From contig NZ_JAEMQX010000009.1 in NCBI RefSeq assembly GCF_016463645.1, forward strand, positions 6,516-69,418: a DNA stretch of 62,903 nt, written 5' to 3'. Below, in pieces: positions 16,492 through 23,593 of the stretch. The notes below the pieces were generated by a model. The model did not search any database, had not been told where the DNA came from, and saw only the letters and a program-made list of their open reading frames with translations. Both the position numbers and the translations under genes were made by a program. Within the stretch, counting starts at the first letter, position 1. Every line of letters begins with the position of its first letter. Source of the DNA: Sphingopyxis sp. GTDB taxonomy: Bacteria > Pseudomonadota > Alphaproteobacteria > Sphingomonadales > Sphingomonadaceae.

Positions 16492-19411
16492 CGAGCTTTT
16501 CTCCCGCAGGATCATAGAAGCGCGGATCGACGATGCGTGCCGGGCGCCCCTTGCCCAGATCCCAGACCTGCACTGTCTCGCCGATCCGCGCGGTACCGCG
16601 TTCGATCAGCGCCATCGCGAGCGGGCGGCCGAGCGTCGGCGACTGGACCGACGAGGTGACCCAACCCTGCGTCGCGCCGATACCTTTTGTCTCCGACGCC
16701 AATATGTGCGCGCCGCATTCGAAGGCGCCGCCGGTATCGAGCGTTTCGAGGCCGACGAGCTGGCGGCGATCGACGCGCCGCCCTTCGGGCGTCATCGTCG
16801 AGCGGCGACCGATAAAATCGTCGGGCTTCTTCGCAACCGCGCCGCCGAAACCGACATCCTGGGGCATCGTCGTGCCGTCGGTGTCCGACCCCACGTGCAG
16901 GAACCCCTTTTCGATGCGCAGCGCCATCAGCGCCTCGACCCCGAAGGGCACAATGTCGTGCGGCGCGCCCGCCTGAATCATCGCGTCCCACAGCGCGCGG
17001 CCGTAATTCCACGGCACCGAGATTTCGTAAGATAGTTCACCCGAGAAGCTGACGCGCTGGATACGCGCGGGAACGCCGCCGACCAGCCCTTCGCGATAGG
17101 CCATGTGCGGGAAAGCGTCGCGCGACAGGTCGATCTCGGTGCCGATCGCTTCGAGCACCGCGCGCGCCTTCGGCCCCGCGACATTCATCACCGCCCAGCC
17201 GGTCGTCACATTCTCGACGAGCACCTTGAGGTCGGTCCATTCGCACTGGAGCCATTCCTGCAGAGTGTCGGCGATCGCCGCGGCATGGCCGCTCGTCGTA
17301 CCGACGAGATAATGATCCTCGGCGATCTTGGCGAACACGCCATCGTCATAGATGATGCCATGTTCGCTGAGCATCAGCCCGTAGCGGCAACGTCCGACCT
17401 TCAGATTGCGGACACCGTTCACATAGACGCGCTGGAGGAACTCGGCGGCGTCGGGGCCCTTGACCTCGATCTTGCCGAGCGGCGAGGCGTCGAACAGCCC
17501 GACCTGCCCGCGCACTGCGAGCACTTCGCGCGCGACCGCTACATGCTCGTCCTCGCCGGCGCGCGGGAAACAGGCGGGCCGCAGCCACGAGCCGTAATTC
17601 TCCATCTTCGCGCCCGCCGCGAGCGCCGATGCATGCGCCGCCGACTGCGCGATCGGCATCAGATTTTCGCCGACCGCGCGCCCCGCGAAACCGCCGATCG
17701 TCACCGGATCGAAGGGCGGACGGAATTTGGTCGTGCCGATCGCCTGCGGCGCCTTGCCGAGCAGGTTCGACAGCATATGGATGCCGGTGACATTCGACGT
17801 CTTGCCCTGATCCGACGCCATGCCGAGGGTGGTATAGCGCTTGAGGTGTTCGACCGAGCGGAAATTCTCGCGCGCGGCGATCTGCACGTCGCCCGCGGTC
17901 ACGTCGTTCTGGAAATCGACCCACGCCGTGCCCGCGCGCGCATCGCCGTCGGCGAAATGCAGCGTCGGGCCGACCGAGGCCGGAAGCGGCGCCGCGACCG
18001 CATCGTCCTGTCCCGCCGCGCGGCCGCTCGCGATGGCAGCGTCGAGATCGAAGATGCCCGCCGCCGCGCCGACATTGACCGCCGCCTGCACCGACTTGCT
18101 CGGCAGGAAGGCTTCGAGCGACGAATTGAACGCCAACGATCCGCCCGACTGCGAATGGAGATGCACCGCGGGGTTCCAGCCGTTCGACATCAGGACGATG
18201 TCGCAGGCGATCGACTCACTGGCCTTGCCATCGGCGACAGCGGCGACGACGACTCCGCCAACGCGGCGTCGGCCCTTCGCCTTGACCGGCGCGCTGTCCA
18301 TGATCGTCCGGATCCCGCGTGCCGCCGCGCCCGCGATCGCGTCGCCTCCCCTTGCCCGGCTGTCAACGATCGCGGCGATCCCGACCCCGGCATCATGGAG
18401 CGCGAAGGCGGCCTGATAGGCGCTGTCATTGTTCGTCGCGACGACGATGCGGCGTCCCGGCGCGACGCCATAGCGCAGCGCATAGGTCTGCGCTGCGGAG
18501 GCCAGCATCACGCCCGGCAGGTCGTTGCGGGCGAAAGCCATCGGCCGCTCGAACGCGCCGGTCGCGAGGATGGCGCGCTTCGCGCGGACCTTCCACAGGC
18601 GCTGACGCGGACCGCTGCGCTGATGCGGCGGCAAATGATCGGTCATACGCTCGCACAAGCCGACAAGCTGGTGATCGTAGAAACCGAACGCCATCGTCCG
18701 GTTCATCACCGTCACATTGGGCATGCCCGACAGCGCGGCGAGCATCCGGTCGCGCCAAGCGATTGCGGTCAGCCCCTCGATCTCGGACGGCTCCGCAAGC
18801 AAACCGCCGCCGAGTTCGGCGTCGGCCTCGACCAACAGCACCTTCTCACCACCCTTTGCCGCTACGATAGCAGCAGCAAGCCCCGCGGCACCCGACCCGA
18901 CAACCATGATGTCGGTATGCGCGAAACGGTGATCGTAGCTGTCGGGGTCCACACCTTCAGGCGCGTTGCCAAGGCCCGCCGCCTTGCGGATCGCGGGCTC
19001 GAACCAGTGCCAGTTCGGCCACATGAAGGTCTTGTAATAGAAGGCGGCGGGAATGAAGCGCTTGAACATGCTGTTCGCCGCGAGCAGGTCGAACTCGGCG
19101 CTCGGCTTCGCGTTGACCGGGTTCGCGACCAGCCCTTCGTAAAGCTCGATCTGCGTCGCCTTGACGTTGGGAACCGCGACCGCGCCCGTTTCGAGCTGGA
19201 CGATCGCGTTCGGCTCTTCGAGCCCCGCCGCGAGCAGCCCGCGCGGGCGGTGATATTTGAAGCTGCGGCCGACGATCGAGACGCCGTTCGCCATCAGCGC
19301 CGAGGCAAGCGTATCGCCCGGATGGCCGTGCAGCGTCCGCCCCGCCCATGTGAAGGATATCCGCGCGCCGCGATCGACGCGGCCGGCCGCCTTCAGGCGC
19401 CAGCCGCTCAT
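16484..19411 (-). CDS. soxA: Sarcosine oxidase alpha subunit
   Basis: A 975-residue SoxA, normal length for the family. Order of parts: N-terminal ferredoxin-like segment (GDTLASALMANGV and FKYHRPRGLLAAG), an NAD-binding Rossmann motif (VVGSGAAGLAAAIVAAKGG, near residue 170), further pyridine-nucleotide disulfide oxidoreductase-like parts, and a C-terminal GcvT/aminomethyltransferase domain that binds THF and forms 5,10-methylene-THF from the oxidised N-methyl group. The ATG at 19411 overlaps the soxD stop by 4 bases. With SoxB, SoxD and SoxG it oxidises sarcosine or a related secondary amine to glycine (or amine), H2O2 and methylene-THF. Confidence 0.96.
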   Translation of the reverse strand: MSGWRLKAAGRVDRGARISFTWAGRTLHGHPGDTLASALMANGVSIVGRSFKYHRPRGLLAAGLEEPNAIVQLETGAVAVPNVKATQIELYEGLVANPVNAKPSAEFDLLAANSMFKRFIPAAFYYKTFMWPNWHWFEPAIRKAAGLGNAPEGVDPDSYDHRFAHTDIMVVGSGAAGLAAAIVAAKGGEKVLLVEADAELGGGLLAEPSEIEGLTAIAWRDRMLAALSGMPNVTVMNRTMAFGFYDHQLVGLCERMTDHLPPHQRSGPRQRLWKVRAKRAILATGAFERPMAFARNDLPGVMLASAAQTYALRYGVAPGRRIVVATNNDSAYQAAFALHDAGVGIAAIVDSRARGGDAIAGAAARGIRTIMDSAPVKAKGRRRVGGVVVAAVADGKASESIACDIVLMSNGWNPAVHLHSQSGGSLAFNSSLEAFLPSKSVQAAVNVGAAAGIFDLDAAIASGRAAGQDDAVAAPLPASVGPTLHFADGDARAGTAWVDFQNDVTAGDVQIAARENFRSVEHLKRYTTLGMASDQGKTSNVTGIHMLSNLLGKAPQAIGTTKFRPPFDPVTIGGFAGRAVGENLMPIAQSAAHASALAAGAKMENYGSWLRPACFPRAGEDEHVAVAREVLAVRGQVGLFDASPLGKIEVKGPDAAEFLQRVYVNGVRNLKVGRCRYGLMLSEHGIIYDDGVFAKIAEDHYLVGTTSGHAAAIADTLQEWLQCEWTDLKVLVENVTTGWAVMNVAGPKARAVLEAIGTEIDLSRDAFPHMAYREGLVGGVPARIQRVSFSGELSYEISVPWNYGRALWDAMIQAGAPHDIVPFGVEALMALRIEKGFLHVGSDTDGTTMPQDVGFGGAVAKKPDDFIGRRSTMTPEGRRVDRRQLVGLETLDTGGAFECGAHILASETKGIGATQGWVTSSVQSPTLGRPLAMALIERGTARIGETVQVWDLGKGRPARIVDPRFYDPAGEKLDG

Positions 19412-19737
19412 ATGACGCCTCCTGCAACCGCGCCGGGCGCCGCCTCGCTCACCGCGCTCTCGCCCGCTTCGGGACAGGCCTCGCCCATCTTGTAGGTGAC
19501 ACGGAACCGATGCGTCACTGTATCGCGCGCGGCGTTGAACCAGCGGCGGCATCCCGCCGCGTGGAACCAGCGTTCGCGATGCTCGCCCTTGGGATTTTCG
19601 CGATTGTAGAGATAGTCGGCCCATTCGGCGTCCGACACTTCGGTGTGCGGTCCCGGCCGCTGGATATGGCTCTCGCCGCCGCAGCGGAATTCGATTTCCG
19701 CGCGCGGGCCGCAAAAGGGGCAATCGATCAGCAACAT
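19408..19737 (-). CDS. soxD: Sarcosine oxidase delta subunit
   Basis: A 109-residue SoxD. It starts with LIDCPFCGPRAEIEF and has GCRRWFNAARDTVTH near residues 68-82, both diagnostic; the Cys residues fit the zinc-binding role known for this subunit. It lies 15 bases after soxB and overlaps soxA by 4. The C-terminal 20 residues are Ala/Glu-rich and look like a tail. Confidence 0.95.
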   Translation of the reverse strand: MLLIDCPFCGPRAEIEFRCGGESHIQRPGPHTEVSDAEWADYLYNRENPKGEHRERWFHAAGCRRWFNAARDTVTHRFRVTYKMGEACPEAGESAVSEAAPGAVAGGVI

Positions 19738-19752
19738 TCCTTGAATTTCCCC

Positions 19753-21000
19753 CTAGTGCGCGATGCCCGAGGCCGAGGCCTCGTCGATCAGCGCGCCGGT
19801 CGTGAAGCGCTCGATGCCGAAGGCGTCGGCAAGCGGGTGCGACCGTCCCGTCGCCATGACGTGCGCGAGACACCAACCACCCGCCGGGATCGCCTTGAAC
19901 CCGCCCGTCCCCCAGCCGCAGTTGATGTAGAGCCCGCCCACCGCGGTCGGGCCGATGATCGGAGTCGAGTCATGGACGACATCGACGATCCCCGCCCATT
20001 GACGCAGGAAGCGCATACGCGAAAATTGCGGGAAAAGTTCGAGCACTCCCGCCGCGGCACGCTCCATCCACGGCAGATTGCCCCGCTGTGCATAGGAGAG
20101 ATAGAGATCGAGCCCCGCACCGAGGACGAGCTCGCCCTTGTCCGACTGGCTGAGATAGGTGCCCGTCGCGGGCGAAAGAATCACGGTGTCGAGACACGGT
20201 TTCACCGGCTCCGACACGAAGGCCTGGAGCGCGTAGGAACTGACCGGGAGCCGCAGCCCCGCCTTCGCCGCGAGCACCGAGCTGTGCCCCGCGACCGCCA
20301 TGCCCACGCGATCGGAGCGCATCGTGCCGTGGCTCGTTTCGACCCCGCGCACCTGCCCGCCCTCGATCAGGAAGTCCTGCACTTCACAATTCTGGATGAT
20401 GTCGACGCCGAGCGCCGACGCCGCGCGGGCATAGCCCCACGCGACCGCATCGTGCCGCGCCGACCCGCCGCGCGGCTGGTTGACGCCGCCGAGGATCGGA
20501 AAGCGCGGGTCGGGATTGAGCCCCGGAATATGCGCGTAAACGCTCGGCCCGTCGTGGAACTCGGCATCGATACCGTTGAGCAGCATCGCGTTCGCCGAGC
20601 GCCGCGCCATTTCGAGCCCGTGCCGGTCGTGCGCAAGCGTCCACATCCCGCGCTGCGAGAACATGATGTTGTAATTGAGCTCGTCGCTCAGCTTCTCGTA
20701 GAGCTGGACCGAAAATTCGTAGAAGGCTGCCGATTCCGGGAAAAAATAATTCGAGCGGATAATCGTCGTGTTGCGGCCGGTATTTCCGCCGCCGATCCAG
20801 CCGCGCTCGATCAGCGCGACATTGGTGAGGCCGTGATTCTTCGCAAGATAATAGGCTGTCGCAAGCCCATGCCCGCCGCCGCCGATGACGATCGCGTCAT
20901 AACGCGTCTTCGGCGCCGGATCGCGCCACGCCGGCTCCCAGCCACGCTGACCGTTCAATCCTTCGCGCAAAAGCGACAGCGCCGAATAGCGTCTCGTCAA
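19753..21000 (-). CDS. soxB: Sarcosine oxidase beta subunit
   Basis: A 415-residue flavoprotein with an N-terminal FAD site (IVIGGGGHGLATAYYLAKNH, from about residue 38) and the segment RHDAVAWGY, whose His183 is the probable site of covalent FMN attachment by comparison with characterised SoxB proteins. It is the substrate-oxidising subunit. The start is TTG at 21000, with GAGGAAGG upstream and no competing ATG; the product begins MTRRYSALSLLREGLNG, the usual SoxB opening. It is the first gene of an eight-gene run (soxB to MFS) and has a predicted TetR operator 26 bases upstream. Confidence 0.96.
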   Translation of the reverse strand: MTRRYSALSLLREGLNGQRGWEPAWRDPAPKTRYDAIVIGGGGHGLATAYYLAKNHGLTNVALIERGWIGGGNTGRNTTIIRSNYFFPESAAFYEFSVQLYEKLSDELNYNIMFSQRGMWTLAHDRHGLEMARRSANAMLLNGIDAEFHDGPSVYAHIPGLNPDPRFPILGGVNQPRGGSARHDAVAWGYARAASALGVDIIQNCEVQDFLIEGGQVRGVETSHGTMRSDRVGMAVAGHSSVLAAKAGLRLPVSSYALQAFVSEPVKPCLDTVILSPATGTYLSQSDKGELVLGAGLDLYLSYAQRGNLPWMERAAAGVLELFPQFSRMRFLRQWAGIVDVVHDSTPIIGPTAVGGLYINCGWGTGGFKAIPAGGWCLAHVMATGRSHPLADAFGIERFTTGALIDEASASGIAH

Positions 21001-21025
21001 GACTCACCTTCCTCTCGCCTTTTAG

Positions 21026-21039
21026 ATGCACATATGTAT
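21026..21039. promoter_or_regulatory. Predicted TetR operator (site 4 of 6), soxB promoter region
   Basis: ATGCACATATGTAT fits ATRC-N6-GYAT and lies 26 bases before the soxB TTG start, close enough to block transcription or early elongation of the operon. Confidence 0.55.
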
Positions 21040-21428
21040 GCAAATGCGCAATAGGGATTTTGAACGAGCACCTCAAACGGACTCATTATCGAAAACGCAG
21101 CAAAGTCCGCGAGACACGCAATATATTACAATCAGTTATTCGCGTCTTCGCGCACAGGCCGCGCAATCGACACCGAAGGCGTGACGGCGTACAGCTGTGC
21201 ACCACACGACCGATTCTGGCGGCCCCGCCGCCGGGGGCTGTTTCCCGTCGCGCCATCCCCGTCGCGACATTCAGGGCGCTCCGGCGGACCGGCCCCTCAC
21301 TTCCCTCGCGCTCCAAACCCGAATAATTGTCCGCTACGGACGGCCGACGAGCGGTCCTCCTCGCGGCGCGCCTTACCGCGCCTTATCCACCCCTTCCATT
21401 TTCTAACGTCCGCACACACTTTTATTTT

Positions 21429-21442
21429 ATTCATATATGCAT
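21429..21442. promoter_or_regulatory. Predicted TetR operator (site 5 of 6), folD promoter region
   Basis: ATTCATATATGCAT differs from the perfect ATGCATATATGCAT core at one base and sits 58 bases upstream of the folD start, in an AT-rich promoter-like stretch. Confidence 0.6.
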
Positions 21443-21499
21443 ATATTATTCGCGGCCGGCCCCTTTTTCGCCGTCGCCGGTACAGCAAGGGAGGAAATC

Positions 21500-22432
21500 A
21501 TGGTCGCGCGCATCATCGACGGAAAACAGCGGGCGGCTGTCTTGCGCCGCGATATCGCGATCGGCGTCGGGCATCTCCGCGACGAGACCGGAATCACGCC
21601 AAAGCTGGCCACAATTCTGGTCGGCAACGACCCGGCCAGCGCGATCTACGTCCGCCGCAAGGCAGAGCAGGCCGCGGCGGTCGGGATGCAAACCGAGAGC
21701 CACCGGCTTTGCGAAACGATTGCGCAGGCCGAATTGCTGTCCCTGATCGACGCGCTCAATCGCGACGGGGCGGTGCACGGGATATTGGTCCAGCTACCGC
21801 TCCCGCAGCATATCGACAAGGCGGCCGTTCTGCGCGCAATCGACCCCGCCAAGGATGTCGATGGCTTCCATCCGATCAACGTCGGCCTGCTCGCAAGCGA
21901 TGACCACGCGGCGCTGGACCGCATCATTCCCTGCACTCCAATGGGATGTATGATGTTGCTGGTTGACGAGCTCGGATCGCTTGAAGGCCTGAACGCCGTC
22001 GTTGTCGGCTGCTCAAACATCGTAGGCCGGCCGATGGCACAATTACTCCTGCAAGCCCGCTGCACCGTGTCGATCGCGCATATCCATACGCGCAACCTTC
22101 CCGATCTCGTGGCCGCAGCGGATATATTGGTGAGCGCCGCCGGCGCGCCGGGGTTGATCAAGGGAGCCTGGGTCAAGGCCGGCGCGATCGTCATCGACGT
22201 CGGTATCAATCATGTACCGAACGACGACGGCCACGGGTCACGGATCGTCGGGGACGTCTGCTTCGACGAAGCGAAGGAGCGCGCGTCGGCCATCACGCCT
22301 GTGCCGGGAGGCGTCGGGCCGATGACGATCGCATGCCTGCTCGAAAATACGCTGCGCGCGGCGAGCGCCCTTCAGGCGCGCGACCTCCCGAATTCCGAAA
22401 CGAGAAAAAAAGGAACGCCGCAATTTGCGTGA
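21500..22432 (+). CDS. folD: Methylenetetrahydrofolate dehydrogenase / methenyltetrahydrofolate cyclohydrolase
   Basis: A 310-residue bifunctional FolD that converts 5,10-methylene-THF to 10-formyl-THF with NADP. Signature segments are YVRRKAEQAAAVGM (with the catalytic Lys), GILVQLPLPQHI, KDVDGFHP, the dinucleotide-binding VVVGCSNIVGRPMAQLL and the ending PVPGGVGPMTIA. AAGGGAGGAAAT lies before the ATG at 21500; an in-frame ATG at 21437 falls inside the operator and is rejected. Its position beside soxBDAG-purU suggests a pathway-dedicated copy rather than the housekeeping one. Confidence 0.96.
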   Translation: MVARIIDGKQRAAVLRRDIAIGVGHLRDETGITPKLATILVGNDPASAIYVRRKAEQAAAVGMQTESHRLCETIAQAELLSLIDALNRDGAVHGILVQLPLPQHIDKAAVLRAIDPAKDVDGFHPINVGLLASDDHAALDRIIPCTPMGCMMLLVDELGSLEGLNAVVVGCSNIVGRPMAQLLLQARCTVSIAHIHTRNLPDLVAAADILVSAAGAPGLIKGAWVKAGAIVIDVGINHVPNDDGHGSRIVGDVCFDEAKERASAITPVPGGVGPMTIACLLENTLRAASALQARDLPNSETRKKGTPQFA

Positions 22433-22458
22433 TAGCCCGCAAAGCGCCGGCAAAATAA

Positions 22459-22472
22459 ATGCATATATGAAT
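22459..22472. promoter_or_regulatory. Predicted TetR operator (site 6 of 6)
   Basis: ATGCATATATGAAT is the reverse complement of site 5 (ATTCATATATGCAT). It lies 27 bases after the folD stop and about 240 bases before the GntR gene, so its target is unclear: the gntR gene or a short transcript. Confidence 0.5.
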
Positions 22473-22634
22473 GCCTTAGCGATATCGGGCGCAAAGCCGC
22501 CCCATCCGGCCGATAAGCTTCACCGCGAAAATTACACTCATTGCTCCAAAGGCGCACGACGCTCGTCAATTCGCTCCGACCGCCGATCGGCATCAACCGC
22601 GGAAAATCGCGCCTATTAAAAATGATTTTATTTA

Positions 22635-22649
22635 AGTTGTCATATAACT
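22635..22649. promoter_or_regulatory. Dyad upstream of GntR gene, possible FCD-type operator
   Basis: AGTTGTCATATAACT is a near-perfect dyad (12 of 14 paired positions). Its TTGTCATATAA core resembles TTGTACGATAT at 23565-23575 in front of the next TonB receptor and loosely the TnGTnnnACnA pattern of FadR-like regulators. Target assignment to the adjacent GntR protein is inference. Confidence 0.35.
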
Positions 22650-22709
22650 GATTAATGTGTACACCCGATGACGGACAGCGCTTCAGGTGCTGACGCGGGA
22701 GATGGGCGC

Positions 22710-23483
22710 ATGAGGCAGAGCGACGTTAACGCTATGCATGATGATCGGCTGACGCTGGGCAAGCGGCGACCATCGCTGGTTGACGCCACTTGCGAACATA
22801 TCCGCGCCAGCATCTTGTCGGGCACGCACAAGCCCGGCGCACAGCTCCCGACCGAAGCCGAATTCGTCGATTTGCTCGGCGTGAGCCGGACCGTGGTTCG
22901 TGAGGCGATCGCCCGACTCGCGGCAGCGGGATTGGTCGAGGCCCGACAGGGAAAGGGCCTGTTCGTCAGCGAAACCGCGCGCTACCAGGCTTTTCAGATC
23001 ACGCGCGACGAGATAGAAAATCTCGGCGACGTCATCCAGCTGCTCGAGCTCAGGCTCTGCGTTGAAACCGAGATGGCCGCACTGGCCGCCGAACGCCGCA
23101 CCGAAGCCGATCTGATGAGCATGCGTCAGCAGCTCGAAGTTCTCGGCGCGGCGGCGATCGGCCTCGAGGATTCGGTGAAGGCCGACGTCGAATTCCACAA
23201 CGTCATCGCCCGGGCGAGCAAGAACAGCTATTACGCCAAACTCATAGACTTTCTGGGTGTCCGCCTCGTCCCTCCACGCTCGCTCTATCTGCGGCAGGGC
23301 CAGAGCTATATCGGCGCAAGCTACAAGGACGTGATCGGCGCTGAGCATGAGGCGATCCTCGACGCCATCGTCCGCGGCGACCCCGACGCCGCACGCGCCG
23401 CCGCGAGAACACATATGAGCGGCAGCCTCAAACGGCACCGCGAACTCCACGACTACATATCGGTCAACAGTCCGACGGGCTGA
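22710..23483 (+). CDS. GntR family regulator, FCD (FadR-like) subfamily
   Basis: A 257-residue regulator with an N-terminal winged helix (LVDATCEHIRASILSG, then LPTEAEFVDLLGVSRTVVRE) and a C-terminal all-helical FCD ligand domain containing LLELRLCVETEMAALAAERR and the metal-site histidines (EFHNVI, HEAILDAI, ARTHM). FCD members usually sense carboxylates such as sugar acids. I chose the ATG at 22710 because GGGAG lies 8 bases upstream; ATGs at 22668 and 22734 are alternatives. It precedes a TonB receptor by 110 bases and probably controls it. Confidence 0.9.
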   Translation: MRQSDVNAMHDDRLTLGKRRPSLVDATCEHIRASILSGTHKPGAQLPTEAEFVDLLGVSRTVVREAIARLAAAGLVEARQGKGLFVSETARYQAFQITRDEIENLGDVIQLLELRLCVETEMAALAAERRTEADLMSMRQQLEVLGAAAIGLEDSVKADVEFHNVIARASKNSYYAKLIDFLGVRLVPPRSLYLRQGQSYIGASYKDVIGAEHEAILDAIVRGDPDAARAAARTHMSGSLKRHRELHDYISVNSPTG

Positions 23484-23593
23484 AATCACACCATCAGTAC
23501 AGACCTGAAGGGGAACCCAGGCACCGAATTGAGTCCGGCAGAATAATAAGATCAATCCGTCAACTTGTACGATATCTTATAGGGAGAGATCCA

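Larger units (their letters stand above)
21001..21499. other. Divergent control region between soxB and folD
   Basis: These 499 bases contain no believable gene. They hold two predicted TetR operators, one next to each divergent gene, and AT-rich stretches at both ends (21021-21050 and 21410-21450). The middle (about 21100-21400) shows open frames on both strands but no ribosome sites or recognisable products. Confidence 0.6.

Noticed and set aside
17105..19495. Long plus-strand open frame opposite soxA (796 codons)
   Set aside because: It is the antisense shadow of soxA in GC-rich DNA: Arg/Asp/Glu/His-rich composition, no recognisable domain, no ribosome site. The same holds for long frames opposite the D-aminoacylase (29574-32912), acylase (39159-41354), antiporter (55027-57066), GH92 (56913-59375), TonB receptors (2551-4533, 23624-26488) and GGT (7839-10157).
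1..22472. Microcystin/nodularin degradation (mlr-like) system
   Set aside because: The mix of gamma-linked glutamate, N-methyl residue chemistry and a sphingomonad-like host is suggestive, but no MlrA-like CPBP membrane protease, MlrC or PTR2-type transporter is present here, so I do not claim this substrate.
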